From assembly GCF_014696105.1 (NCBI RefSeq), contig NZ_JACJPO010000027.1, positions 124,001 to 188,000 of the forward strand: DNA of 64,000 nucleotides, in the 5' to 3' direction. How positions within the stretch are numbered: position 1 is the stretch's first letter; the number at the start of each line of letters is the position of its first letter. Shown here piece by piece: positions 26,175 through 35,330 of the stretch. A model generated the notes under the pieces. The model saw only the letters and a list, made by a program, of their open reading frames with translations. It was not told the DNA's origin and made no database searches. Made by a program: the position numbers and the translations under genes. Source of the DNA: Microcoleus sp. FACHB-1515 (GTDB lineage Bacteria > Cyanobacteriota > Cyanobacteriia > Elainellales > Elainellaceae).

Positions 26175-26222
26175 ATTCTCTGGTTTGGGGTCACTAGGTT
26201 GTAAATCAACTTTTTTCCATTT

Positions 26223-26825
26223 ATGCACAACCCCTCGCAGCATTCGATCGACGATGAGTTTGATTCGCTCATAGAAACACTTTTGTCCGCTGATAGCCCG
26301 CTGTCCTATTCATTTCTTTCGTCTATTCAAGCGTGGCTGCGCCAGTTTAATATTGCGTCGCGGGTTGAAGCATCTGAGGTTTTGCATGAAGCTTACCTGC
26401 GAGCCAAAGCTGCTCGAAAAAAAGGAGAAATCATTCGTTCTCCTCACGCTTGGTTACGGCGAGTGTGCTTCAACATTGTGCGCGAACAGCAGCGGAAACT
26501 CGGAAAGTATCAATTAGCTGAGGTGGAAATTTTAGAAGATCGGTATGGAAGGATACACACCGATCAGCAGGTGAGCAGCGAACTACTGGACGATCGCATT
26601 CAGGTGATGCTGGATGCCTTTTTGATCTTGAAGCGCAACAATCCTGAAAGTGCTGAACTGCTGCAACTGAAAGACTGTGAAGGCATGTCTTGGTTAGCGA
26701 TCCAAGCTCATCTGACTGCGAGCGGCAGCAATGCGCCCAATGTTGACACGCTGCGGCAACGCTGTACTCGCGCTCGCAAACAACTCAGACAGATTTATCA
26801 CGAAACCGAGAAAGCAAGCGTTTAA
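26223..26825 (+). CDS. Sigma-70-like (ECF-type) transcription factor
   Basis: A 200-residue protein with the layout of an ECF-like sigma factor. Region 2-like helices: ASRVEASEVLHEAYLRAKAARKK, then SPHAWLRRVCFNIVREQQRK (the RNAP-contact and -10 face). Region 4-like: LLQLKDCEGMSWLAIQAHL, then VDTLRQRCTRARKQLRQIYH, the final HTH helix. It is divergent, so any sigma family it belongs to is not one of the primary cyanobacterial SigA-type factors. No anti-sigma factor is adjacent. ATG 26223 is used; a ribosome site is not obvious. Confidence 0.72.
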   Translation: MHNPSQHSIDDEFDSLIETLLSADSPLSYSFLSSIQAWLRQFNIASRVEASEVLHEAYLRAKAARKKGEIIRSPHAWLRRVCFNIVREQQRKLGKYQLAEVEILEDRYGRIHTDQQVSSELLDDRIQVMLDAFLILKRNNPESAELLQLKDCEGMSWLAIQAHLTASGSNAPNVDTLRQRCTRARKQLRQIYHETEKASV

Positions 26826-26996
26826 TTCATTCGGGGCAATGTGCGATCGCACGACGTGAAGCTGCAATCGCCCGACTGCTGAGAACTGCGAATGACAGCT
26901 TCAGCAGAATTATACGAATTTAAAGAGTGGTGAGGGCAGATAGGGCAGCAAGAAAAAAGGGATAACCCGTAATCGAAGCAATCATCGGAGCAGTTA

Positions 26997-27302
26997 GTGG
27001 ATGGAGTAATTGATCGATTTTGGTTTGCAGGTGATGAAGGGCTTCAAATGTTGCTCAAAATTATCGTGTGCACCGTTGACCCTGATTTAGCGAGATCCCG
27101 CTTCATTCAACGAGGCTTATCTGATCCAAAAAGGCTTAAATTTCACGGTGATTGGGACGTTTGCACCGCTCAAAGGGGCATCGAATTACCACTTAAAAAC
27201 TATAATCCACCACTTTTATCTTTTCCGACGATCGAAGTTGATACAAGTGATGAGTATTGTCCGAATTTAGATGATATTGAATCATTTTTGCGAAAGGATT
27301 AG
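26997..27302 (+). pseudogene. C-terminal fragment of a P-loop kinase-like ATPase
   Basis: A 101-residue open frame from a GTG. The text LLKIIVCTVDPDLARSRFIQRGLSDPKRLKFHGDWDV is typical of the C-terminal half of zeta-toxin/AAA_33-like P-loop proteins, where it follows the Walker region by about 80 residues. The 170 bp between the sigma-like gene and this start cannot hold that N-terminal part, and no Walker A is visible in any frame. It is probably a decayed remnant. Base composition is more AT-rich than the neighbours. Confidence 0.55.
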
Positions 27303-27320
27303 AGCGATTGAATTGTCAGT

Positions 27321-28436
27321 CTATTCCCAGAGGCGGCGGCGGGGCGAACTCTTGAGGCGATCGTGAGCATCTTTAAGCAAAAATGGAATGTCTAGCTGTT
27401 CGGGGCAGCGCGGCAGACAGTCACCGCAGTCCGTACAGCGATCGCCCCGACGCCCCGGAAACCAATGTCCGGCATTCTCAAACATGCCGTAGCGATATTG
27501 TCCGTAGGCCGTCATGTCGTAGGCGAGCGCCAAATTCCGCAAGCGCAACACTTCAGGAATCTGAATTCCCTCTGGGCAAGGCAGACAGGCAAAACACTGA
27601 CGACAGCGATCGCTCATGCTGTCCTGCTGGCGCTCCAATTGGCTTAGCGCTTCCAGTTCACCTGCTGTCAAAGCACCGTCTCGATCGGCCATGCTCAGCG
27701 GCCAGTCAAGTTCCTGCGGCTCGGCGGCTCCCACGCTCAGTGTTGTAATGCGTCGATCGCTGAGCAAAAATCGGTAGTTCAATTCCAGCGGCGAAAACGG
27801 TTCACACAGCTTTTCAAGCGTGGGCGGCGGTGTGTAGAGCAGGCCGCCCTTGTCCGCAGGCGAAATGATGAAGACGCCCATATCAAGCTGATGCGCTCGA
27901 TCGATCGCCGCCCGATTGCGTTGAAAAAAATAGTTGTAGTGCAAATTGACAAAGGCAAACTGTCGCGTTTCGATCGCCGCCAAAATCAATTCCAGCGGTG
28001 CGTGAGTCGAAAAGCCGACATGGTGAATTTTTCCCGCCGCGATCGCCTCGCGTACTGCCTGCATACAGCCATCCGCCCGGTTCACCCAGTCCAGATGCTC
28101 CCACGTGTTCAGTCCGTGAATGGCGAGACAGTCGATCGACTGGACGCCCAATCGAGCCAGCGAGCGATCGATGTTTTGCCGCATCGGTTCGGCATCCGGT
28201 GTCGGCAGCAGCTTAGTGGTCAGATAAACGGAGGGCGGACGGAGCGAGCGGAGCGCTTCTCCCAACAACTGCTCGCTGTTGCCGTAGCCGCTGGCCGTTT
28301 CGATGTGGTTGATGCCCAATTCGAGGGCGCGATCGATCGTTTGCTTGGCATTTTTCGCTGAGGCCAAATAGCGCATCGTTCCCAGCGAAAAAATTGAGAG
28401 TGACAGATTCGTTTGCCCGAAGCGACGATAGCGCAT
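27321..28436 (-). CDS. Aldo/keto reductase with C-terminal 4Fe-4S ferredoxin domain
   Basis: A 371-residue protein. TIM-barrel reductase domain (about 1-270): YRRFGQTNLSLSIFSLGTMR, NHIETASGYGNSEQLLG, KIHHVGFSTHAP. The C-terminal domain has a Cys cluster CRQCFACLPCPEGI and a second CTDCGDCLPRCPEQ, fitting iron-sulfur clusters. It probably performs an NAD(P)H or ferredoxin-linked carbonyl reduction; the substrate is unknown. The start at MRYRRFG is chosen: the 40 upstream codons run through intergenic repeat DNA and lack similarity. It lies downstream of the bifunctional nuclease. Confidence 0.88.
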   Translation of the reverse strand: MRYRRFGQTNLSLSIFSLGTMRYLASAKNAKQTIDRALELGINHIETASGYGNSEQLLGEALRSLRPPSVYLTTKLLPTPDAEPMRQNIDRSLARLGVQSIDCLAIHGLNTWEHLDWVNRADGCMQAVREAIAAGKIHHVGFSTHAPLELILAAIETRQFAFVNLHYNYFFQRNRAAIDRAHQLDMGVFIISPADKGGLLYTPPPTLEKLCEPFSPLELNYRFLLSDRRITTLSVGAAEPQELDWPLSMADRDGALTAGELEALSQLERQQDSMSDRCRQCFACLPCPEGIQIPEVLRLRNLALAYDMTAYGQYRYGMFENAGHWFPGRRGDRCTDCGDCLPRCPEQLDIPFLLKDAHDRLKSSPRRRLWE

Positions 28437-28517
28437 GATTGAGTGTTGGGGATCGAGTGCCGGGTGTCGGCTGCTTTCCCAACCCCTAGAATGTGTTAAC
28501 AGCCATCGATCCTCCCC

Positions 28518-28598
28518 GACCCTCCTTAGCAAGGAGGGAGTCGAACCACCGCTCAAAATCCCCCTTACTAAGGGGGATTTAGGGGGATCTCCACCGGA
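28518..28598. repeat. REP-like inverted repeats (CCCCCTTA type)
   Basis: CCTCCTTAGCAAGGAGG at about 28518-28535 is a near-palindrome. Then AATCCCCCTTACTAAGGGGGATTT forms a near-perfect hairpin, followed by a repeated AGGGGGAT. This class of intergenic element is widespread in cyanobacteria. It lies between the bifunctional nuclease and the aldo/keto reductase. A degenerate piece (CAAATCCCCCT) lies near 56849. Confidence 0.7.
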
Positions 28599-28632
28599 AA
28601 ATTAAGCGACCAGAAGGGTTTAAGACACACCC

Positions 28633-29133
28633 CTAGTCGCTGTTCCGCTTCGGTTTGCGCCCGGTGAAATCTTCAGGCCGCAGGTTTGATAGAAAATCGC
28701 GAAAGGCTTGACGCTCGGCTTCGTCGGCATCGCGATCGACTGGAATTGACGCTTCGGCCACAACTTCTTCAAGTACCCAGATCGGGCTGCGGGTGCGGAG
28801 GGCAAGCGCGATCGCATCGCTGGGGCGCGAATCGATTTCTTTGCGAGCTTCGCCGTTTTTCAGCATCAAGCTGGCGTGATAGGTGTTGTCTTCAAGCGTG
28901 TGAATCACGACGCGCTCCAGCGTCATGTCCCACGCTTCCAAAATGTTGACGAGCAAATCGTGCGTCAGCGGGCGCTGCGGCGCTTGATTTTCCAGAACCA
29001 TCATAATCGACTTGGCCTGGTCTTGGCCGATGAAGATGGGCAACTGGCGGCGATCGGTGGCATCGCGCAGCAGGACGATGGGGCTGCGTGTTTGGGCGTC
29101 CACCGCAATTCCAGCGACCTTCATTTCAATCAT
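28633..29133 (-). CDS. Bifunctional nuclease family protein (DUF151)
   Basis: A 166-residue protein of the DUF151/BFN family. Seen: LPIFIGQDQAKSIMMVLEN, then RPLTHDLLVNILEAWDM, then the family hallmark EIDSRPSDAIALALR. Plant members have RNase and DNase activity; bacterial function is poorly known. The C-terminus is charged and variable. It is divergent from ribE. Confidence 0.9.
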   Translation of the reverse strand: MIEMKVAGIAVDAQTRSPIVLLRDATDRRQLPIFIGQDQAKSIMMVLENQAPQRPLTHDLLVNILEAWDMTLERVVIHTLEDNTYHASLMLKNGEARKEIDSRPSDAIALALRTRSPIWVLEEVVAEASIPVDRDADEAERQAFRDFLSNLRPEDFTGRKPKRNSD

Positions 29134-29525
29134 TGATCTAGCCTCTATCCGATGTGCGAGAAAGGAAAGCAGTACATCAACTGGGCAGTTTGTTCAAATT
29201 GAGCTTCTGTCTTGAACGATAGCCGATGAACGAGCGGCATAAAGTGATCGAGCGATCGTTCTGTTAAAGATTTGGCAAAAATCAATTCCTCCCACCAGCA
29301 TCACAATTCATAGAGGCTTTACTAAAAGTGAACTTGAATTAGCGGTTTGAAGCGGTTTGCCTCGCCTTGCTGCCTGAGCGATCAAACTCAGTGAGCAGCT
29401 TGAGGGTATTGAACTCCAGTATGCCCTGAACTGATCGACTCATCTTGAATCTGGGTCGGAATCTTTGACGAAAAGATACACTAACAAACAGGGCAAGCTG
29501 TGTACTAGTCTAGCGAGTTCGCATC
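29134..29525. other. 392-bp divergent region upstream of ribE
   Basis: No FMN riboswitch core, small gene or strong hairpin was recognised. A short direct repeat AGCGGTTTGA / AGCGGTTTGC lies at about 29340-29360. No obvious promoter was found. Confidence 0.55.
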
Positions 29526-30221
29526 ATGTTTACCGGATTGATTCAGGCGATCGGCACGCTCAAACCTTGGAGTGCCGAAGAACTTCAAATTTCCTGTCCG
29601 GGTGCGGCGGGTGCAGCCCTGCTGAAGGAAGCGGCGATCGGCGACAGCATTGCCGTTGATGGCGTTTGCCTCACCGTCACGCAATTGATGCCCAGCGGTT
29701 TTTTGGCAGCAGTTTCGCCGGAAACGCGCGATCGCTCCACGTTGGGACGCGGCAAAACCCACGTCAACCTCGAAGCTTCTTTGCGTGTCGGCAGCAAGCT
29801 GGGTGGACATTTCGTCACAGGCCACGTCGATGGCATCGGCCACCTCGAATCGAGCGTTCAAACGGAAAACGCTTGGGTGATGACGTTCACGGTCACGGAT
29901 GGCCGCGTTTCGCGCTACATCGTCCCGAAAGGCAGCATTTCGGTGAACGGGGTCAGCCTGACAGTGGCGGACTGTGATGCGATCGGCTCTTGGTTCTCGG
30001 TCGCCGTGATTCCGCTCACCTATGCCGAGACAAATCTGCAATATCTCGAAGCGGGCGATTCGGTCAACCTGGAAGGGGATGTGCTGGGCAAATATGTCGA
30101 AAAGTTTTTGCGAATGTCAAACGGCGGCATTGCAACGGCTCAGCTTGAGACAGTCATGGCTGGCTCGGCTTCACGCGATTCGATCACACCAGAGTTTTTG
30201 ATGGAAAACGGCTATTTGTAG
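29526..30221 (+). CDS. ribE: Riboflavin synthase, alpha chain
   Basis: A 231-residue enzyme that dismutates two 6,7-dimethyl-8-ribityllumazine molecules into riboflavin and a pyrimidine. The N-terminal MFTGLIQAIG signature is present, and both lumazine-binding repeats are visible, with GDSIAVDGVCLTVTQL in the first and GSISVNGVSLTVADC in the second. Length is slightly over the usual 200-220 due to a longer C-terminus. Monocistronic; a hairpin follows the stop. Confidence 0.96.
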   Translation: MFTGLIQAIGTLKPWSAEELQISCPGAAGAALLKEAAIGDSIAVDGVCLTVTQLMPSGFLAAVSPETRDRSTLGRGKTHVNLEASLRVGSKLGGHFVTGHVDGIGHLESSVQTENAWVMTFTVTDGRVSRYIVPKGSISVNGVSLTVADCDAIGSWFSVAVIPLTYAETNLQYLEAGDSVNLEGDVLGKYVEKFLRMSNGGIATAQLETVMAGSASRDSITPEFLMENGYL

Positions 30222-30258
30222 GGCAATCGCTTCTCACAAAGGTTGCCAAAAATGCTAA

Positions 30259-30281
30259 AGGTCTAGCGATTTGCTAGACCT
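30259..30281 (+). terminator. Hairpin after ribE
   Basis: Perfect 9-bp stem AGGTCTAGC / GCTAGACCT with loop GATTT, 38 bp after the ribE stop. No T tract follows, so it is terminator-like rather than canonical. Confidence 0.6.
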
Positions 30282-30727
30282 CGATAGGAGTGATTGAGTT
30301 TGGTTCAATGCAAAAAAGCGATGAAGTGAAATTGAACCAGGTTGATCGGACAAACGTAGCGAATCGAACGATCGAAAAAATCACAACTAAAGTGAACGTC
30401 AAATGCACAACAATTCAAGTTCGATTAAACCGCAAATCTCTGTAGGAGACTATACTGTGGGCAATCACAATTTCGCCTAATCAAAGAGAGCAAAATAAAA
30501 GGCGATCGCGCTACCTCCTGAATGGGTAATTAAAACAGAAATCGAATGTTGTGTTCGGCTTGAGAGCAGGAGGCGCAGGCTCTAGACCGAGGAAGTTTGG
30601 AGTTGAATCTTTTCTCTTGCGCCTATTGATAAAGTAACACCCAAACCGTATTGCAGCACACTCAATTCACTAAGATTTACACGACTTGATAGTTAGCAAT
30701 TTCAATCGACACAGTTAATTACAGTCA

Positions 30728-30751
30728 AGGCGATCGAGCAAGCGATCGCCT
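30728..30751 (-). terminator. Hairpin downstream of lepA built from HIP1 sequence
   Basis: AGGCGATCG and CGATCGCCT, perfect 9-bp arms with a 6-nt loop, 38 bp beyond the lepA stop. Each arm contains CGATCG. Confidence 0.5.
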
Positions 30752-30788
30752 CGTAATTAGGCAGCGATTTTTCCACCGAAAGCGGCTT

Positions 30789-32591
30789 CTACAGCTTCAG
30801 AACGGCCATGAATGCTTCTTGCGGAACATCGACCGTGCCGATCGCCTTCAGGCGTTTCTTTCCCTTCGCCTGCTTCTGCAAAAGTTTTTTCTTGCGGCTG
30901 ATGTCGCCACCGTAGCACTTGGCGAGAACGTCTTTGCGGAGAGCGGGAATGCTTTCGCTGGCAACAACGCGAGAACCGATCGCCGCCTGAAGTGGAATTT
31001 TGAACTGATGGCGGGGAATGAGTTCTTTCAGCTTTTCAACGAGGGCTTTGCCGACGTAGTAGGCTTTGTCGCGATGCACGATCGTCGCCAAAGGATCGAC
31101 CGGATCGCCGTTAATCAACACGTCGAGCTTGACGAGCGGATTTTCGCGATAGCCAATCAGGTGATATTCCATGCTGGCGTAGCCGCGCGATCGCGATTTC
31201 ATCTGGTCAAAGAAGTCAGTCACCACTTCGGCAAGGGGAATCTCATACATCAAGGTCGTGCGGCCTTGGGTGAGATACTTCATGTCTTTGAACTGGCCGC
31301 GCCGCGTTTGGCTTAGCTCCATTAGCGTTCCGACATATTCTTCGGGCGTGATGATATCGACTTGAACGTAAGGTTCTTCGATCTTTTCGCGATATTGCGG
31401 GTCAGGCAACATGCTGGGGTTGTCGATTTCCAGCACTTCGCCGTCGATTTTGGTGACGCGATAGATAACTGAAGGTGCGGTGGTGATCAGATCAAGGTCG
31501 TATTCGCGCTCTAGCCGCTCTTGGACGATCTCCATGTGCAGCAGTCCCAAGAAGCCGCAGCGGAAGCCAAAGCCCATTGCGCTCGACGTTTCTGGCTCGT
31601 ACTGCAAGGCGGCATCGTTGAGGCGCAGCTTTTCGAGAGCTTCGCGCAGATCTTCAAACTGGTCGGCATCGGTCGGGAACAATCCGCAGAACACCATTGG
31701 TTTTGCTTCGGTGTAGCCCGGAAGCGGTTCTTTGGCACGAGCGTTCGCGAGAGTGATCGTATCGCCGACGCGAGCATCTTCAACCGATTTGATTGCGGCT
31801 GCGAGATAGCCGACTTCGCCTGCGTGGAGTTCGTTGACTTGAATTTGATTGGGTGAGAGAACGCCGAGTTCGTCAATTTCGTATTCTTTGCCCGAAGCCA
31901 TCAGACGGACGCGATCGCCCTTCTTCACCGTGCCATCCATGACGCGGAAATAGACGATCACGCCGCGATAGGGATCGTAGTAGCTATCGAAAATCAAGGC
32001 GCGCAGCGGTTCTTGCGTTGTGTCTTGTGGCGGCGGAACCAGATAGACGATCGATTCCAAAATTTCATCAATGCCGATGCCTTCTTTGGCCGAGGCAAGA
32101 ATGGCGCCGCTACAGTCTAGTCCGACAATTTCTTCGATTTCGCCTTTGACGCGATCGGGTTCGGCTCCGGGCAAATCGATCTTATTGAGAACCGGGATGA
32201 TTTCGAGGTTGTGTTCTAAAGCAAGATACACGTTTGCCAGGGTTTGCGCTTCCACGCCTTGTGAAGCATCGACGACGAGCAGCGCTCCTTCACAGGCAGC
32301 GAGCGATCGCGACACCTCATACGAGAAATCGACGTGCCCCGGCGTGTCGATCAAATTGAGGACGTATTTCTCACCGTCGCGAGCGGTGTAGTTCATCCGG
32401 GCGGCTTGCAGCTTGATGGTGATGCCGCGTTCGCGTTCGAGATCCATCGAGTCGAGGAACTGCTCTTTCATGTCGCGATCGTTCACCGTCCCGGTGGTTT
32501 GCAGCAGGCGATCGGCCAGCGTCGATTTACCGTGATCGATGTGAGCGATGATTGAGAAATTGCGAATGCGCGAAACGGGTACGTCTGTCAT
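30789..32591 (-). CDS. lepA: Elongation factor 4 (LepA)
   Basis: A 600-residue ribosome-associated GTPase of normal length. Visible: G1 [12 protein letters not shown] (residue 14 on), switch region [11 protein letters not shown]3 [11 protein letters not shown]4 NKIDLP. Also present is the LepA-specific C-terminal domain with [26 protein letters not shown]. It back-translocates or remodels stalled ribosomes and aids 30S assembly. Monocistronic. Confidence 0.98.
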   Translation of the reverse strand: MTDVPVSRIRNFSIIAHIDHGKSTLADRLLQTTGTVNDRDMKEQFLDSMDLERERGITIKLQAARMNYTARDGEKYVLNLIDTPGHVDFSYEVSRSLAACEGALLVVDASQGVEAQTLANVYLALEHNLEIIPVLNKIDLPGAEPDRVKGEIEEIVGLDCSGAILASAKEGIGIDEILESIVYLVPPPQDTTQEPLRALIFDSYYDPYRGVIVYFRVMDGTVKKGDRVRLMASGKEYEIDELGVLSPNQIQVNELHAGEVGYLAAAIKSVEDARVGDTITLANARAKEPLPGYTEAKPMVFCGLFPTDADQFEDLREALEKLRLNDAALQYEPETSSAMGFGFRCGFLGLLHMEIVQERLEREYDLDLITTAPSVIYRVTKIDGEVLEIDNPSMLPDPQYREKIEEPYVQVDIITPEEYVGTLMELSQTRRGQFKDMKYLTQGRTTLMYEIPLAEVVTDFFDQMKSRSRGYASMEYHLIGYRENPLVKLDVLINGDPVDPLATIVHRDKAYYVGKALVEKLKELIPRHQFKIPLQAAIGSRVVASESIPALRKDVLAKCYGGDISRKKKLLQKQAKGKKRLKAIGTVDVPQEAFMAVLKL

Positions 32592-32827
32592 AGATCTTCT
32601 GCGTCGTCCTGTTACACATTGTAATTCTTCTTCAAACGAATCCTCTGACAGGCCGATTTTTTTGTTGATTTGTGGCGATCGTCAAGCTTTAATACGCAGG
32701 CGATCGAACTTCGTTGATCTCTGCTTTGAAAAGCGTAGAATCACAAATAGAATCCGTCGCTGACGCGATGGCGTTTTTTCGCGCTGATGGATTCAATTCA
32801 CCTTCGCGAAACAGTGGATAAGACAAC

Positions 32828-33073
32828 ATGAACGACGCCGTTCCACCAGAGCAGTCACTGCCCAAACCGTCGCAGCCGAGCCGCGTCGATATTTCAATCA
32901 ACATTGACGCAGAACTGCTCGACCAGATTTCTCATCTCACCGCCGATCCCAGCAAGGTGATCGAAGTAGCGGTGCGTCAATGGCTCAGGGGCGGGTCGCG
33001 CCGCGATGACGACCTGACGCGATCGATGCAGCGCAATGTGCCTGTTCCGCCGCGTGGCGAATGGAATGATTAA
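32828..33073 (+). CDS. Small ribbon-helix-helix-like protein
   Basis: An 81-residue protein. A central segment, SRVDISINIDAELLDQISHL, followed by a helix ending in AVRQWLRGG fits the ribbon-helix-helix fold of CcdA/Arc-type DNA-binding proteins and antitoxins. N- and C-terminal tails are proline-rich and disordered. No toxin-like open frame is adjacent on either side, so it is either a solitary regulator or an orphan antitoxin. Start ATG 32828. Confidence 0.6.
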   Translation: MNDAVPPEQSLPKPSQPSRVDISINIDAELLDQISHLTADPSKVIEVAVRQWLRGGSRRDDDLTRSMQRNVPVPPRGEWND

Positions 33074-33480
33074 GCTGGACAAAATTCGATCGAGGTTCAT
33101 CGTTTTTTTACAAACAGTTAAATTTTCTCCTGAAATTGCCGTGTTTCCACGCAATTAATAGTAGAAAGCAGCGACCTCATGGTTGAATCATGTCTGGGAC
33201 AGGGTGAATCTTGCCTAGGGAACCTCGCTCGATCGGCGTAAATTGCTCATTCGACTGCGTGCGAGCCAACTGCAAGCGAGCGGCAAATCGGTTCAAGCTG
33301 AGTAGAATCCACAATCGCTGAAGCGAGCAGTTGAGATAAGCTGCTCAATTCGCAGCCACAGCGCGAATTGAGCAGCGGATCGCAGCGGCAATTTGTTTTA
33401 ATGAACATGAATGCCTGCTTGAACCAAACTTTTCGATCGATTTCTCTCTTCGTCCTTTCGTCTTCAGTGCTGTAGTATTA
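33074..33480. other. 407-bp leader region of the sensor kinase
   Basis: Contains the strong hairpin at 33340-33376. TTTACAAACAGTTAAATT at 33107-33124 resembles, with one mismatch, the paired RpaB-type HLR1 element of cyanobacteria. No small gene was recognised. Confidence 0.5.
33340..33376. promoter_or_regulatory. 14-bp perfect stem-loop upstream of the sensor kinase
   Basis: GCTGCTCAATTCGC (33340-33353) and GCGAATTGAGCAGC (33363-33376) with a 9-nt loop. An upstream GAGCAG (33325-33330) can pair with CTGCTC inside the left arm, giving two mutually exclusive folds. It ends 104 bp before the kinase start. Could be an attenuator or the end of a small RNA; no T tract follows. Confidence 0.5.
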
Positions 33481-35319
33481 ATGACTTCGCCCAGCGACTT
33501 TTCTCCTTCGCTGTCCAACGGCTTCACCGCAAACGCATCAGCGGCGGAGCAACCCTTCGATCGCAGCGAAGCTTCCGGCTCAAATACCGACCTTGTATTG
33601 ACTCAAGATGCGACAGGCCGCTATTTGTCGTTTTTTTGGCCTGCCGCCGCTCAATACGGGTTAGAGCCTGCCAGATTGATCGGACGATCGATCGACCCGC
33701 AGTTTGGCCCGGTCGCTCCGCAGTTTTATCTAGAGCGGGTTCAGCGTGCCCTCGATTTGCTGCTGCCTGAGCAGTTTCAGTGTCCGTTTTGCTTTGCGGG
33801 ACAATATTTTCTGTTTAACTTGGTCGTCAGCCCGATTTTGCTGCCGCAGGGTCAGGCGCATCAGGTGGTCGTGGTCGGACAACTGCACGATCGCCTGACG
33901 GAATCGCAAGCGCAAACTTTGGCGCAGGTGGCCGCCTGTCCCGCCGTTTTTGCCAGCTTCGATCGCTACCACAAACTGCTGACGCAAATTACCTGGGACA
34001 TTCGCCGCACGCTTGACCTCGAAACGATCTGGCAACGGGCAGTCAATGGACTGGGCGAAGCGCTGGCCGTTTCGCGCTGCGTACTTTGCACTCATACTCC
34101 AGGCGAGCCGCTGCGCGTTGTCGCCGAATATCTACAGGCAGGCTTGCCCTCGCTGCTGGGTCAAGAAATTACACCCGGCACCTATCTCAGTCGTGCACTG
34201 ACCACGACGCGCCCGATTACCGTTCCTTCAGAAGAAATCAATCCGGACGATCTGCCACATCCGGTTTTGGCGATCGCCACTTGCTACCAAGACCAGCCAA
34301 ACAGCCTGATTTTGCTGCATCAGCTCGATCGCGGATCGGGTGTCCAAGGCGATCGCCAGTGGCACGAAGCCGAACTGGAACTGCTGCGCGAGCTGGCCGA
34401 TCAGGTGGGGACAGGCATTGCTCACGCCACGCTATTTGCCGAGAGCAACAGTCTCGCTGCCGAACTGCAAAAAGCGAACGACAGCTTGATGCAGCAGCAC
34501 CAAGAACTCGAAGATGCCCGTGCCTTTGCCGAGGAAGCGTCACGGCTCAAAAGCGAATTTTTAGCCAACACCTCGCACGAACTGCGGACGCCGCTCAACG
34601 GCATGATCGGCTTTTTAAAGCTGATTATGGATGGCATGGCGGACGATCCCGAAGAGCAAAACGAATTTCTCCAAGAAGCGTATCGATCGGCAGTTCACCT
34701 GCACGACATCCTCAACGACATTCTTGACATCGCCAAGATCGAAGCGGGCAAAATGCAGCTTGACCTCAATCCCGTCCGGCTTGACGATCTGCTCAGCGAT
34801 GTCGAAGATTTCACTCGTCCGCTTGCCCATCAGAAACACCTCAGCTTTGAAATCCGCCTGCCTGCCACTCGCGATGAGGTTGTCCTGCTCGGCAACTATC
34901 AGCGCTTGCTGCAAGTGATGCTCAATCTGGTCGGCAACGCGATCAAATTCACGCATGAAGGCGGCATTACGATCACCGCCGAAGTGATTGAGAAGAAAAT
35001 TCTGGGACACAATCAAGACCAGCCGAGCGCGGTCAAAATCAGCGTAGCCGACACGGGCATTGGCGTCTCGCTCGAAAAGCAAGACAAGCTGTTTCAGTCG
35101 TTTAGTCAGGTGGACGGTTCGCGGACGCGGCAGTATGGCGGCACAGGCTTGGGGCTGGCAATTTCGCAAAAGCTGGTCGAAGCGATGAATGGTGTCGTTA
35201 ACTTCTACAGCATGGGCGAAGGTCTTGGATCGACCGTTACCTTTACCGTGCCGCTCTATCAAGACCCGCTGATGATTACTGCCCAAGCGCCCGACACGAT
35301 GAATCTGCTGACTCAGTAG
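33481..35319 (+). CDS. PAS-GAF sensor histidine kinase
   Basis: A 612-residue soluble kinase. An N-terminal PAS-like region (about 33-130), a GAF domain (about 165-315; LDLETIWQRAVNGLGEALAVSRCVL), a coiled coil (about 325-355), then the dimerisation domain with phospho-acceptor H366 in ANTSHELRTPLNG. The ATPase domain has NLVGNAIKFT (N box), DTGIGVSLEKQ (G1) and GGTGLGLAIS (G2). No receiver or membrane segment. The cognate response regulator is not adjacent. GAF signal (bilin, nucleotide or other) is unknown: no obvious chromophore Cys context. Confidence 0.93.
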   Translation: MTSPSDFSPSLSNGFTANASAAEQPFDRSEASGSNTDLVLTQDATGRYLSFFWPAAAQYGLEPARLIGRSIDPQFGPVAPQFYLERVQRALDLLLPEQFQCPFCFAGQYFLFNLVVSPILLPQGQAHQVVVVGQLHDRLTESQAQTLAQVAACPAVFASFDRYHKLLTQITWDIRRTLDLETIWQRAVNGLGEALAVSRCVLCTHTPGEPLRVVAEYLQAGLPSLLGQEITPGTYLSRALTTTRPITVPSEEINPDDLPHPVLAIATCYQDQPNSLILLHQLDRGSGVQGDRQWHEAELELLRELADQVGTGIAHATLFAESNSLAAELQKANDSLMQQHQELEDARAFAEEASRLKSEFLANTSHELRTPLNGMIGFLKLIMDGMADDPEEQNEFLQEAYRSAVHLHDILNDILDIAKIEAGKMQLDLNPVRLDDLLSDVEDFTRPLAHQKHLSFEIRLPATRDEVVLLGNYQRLLQVMLNLVGNAIKFTHEGGITITAEVIEKKILGHNQDQPSAVKISVADTGIGVSLEKQDKLFQSFSQVDGSRTRQYGGTGLGLAISQKLVEAMNGVVNFYSMGEGLGSTVTFTVPLYQDPLMITAQAPDTMNLLTQ

Positions 35320-35330
35320 TTCTGCGACCC

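Larger units (their letters stand above)
30222..30788. other. 567-bp intergenic region between ribE and lepA ends
   Basis: Lies between two converging genes. It holds the ribE hairpin at 30259-30281 and a HIP1-built hairpin at 30728-30751 near the lepA end. The middle part is AT-rich and has only very short open frames. A small RNA is possible but no signature was seen. Confidence 0.55.

Noticed and set aside
28518-28560. GGAGTCGAACC-like text resembling a tRNA T-loop on the minus strand
   Set aside because: It belongs to the CCTCCTTAGCAAGGAGG repeat; no acceptor or anticodon arms can be formed.
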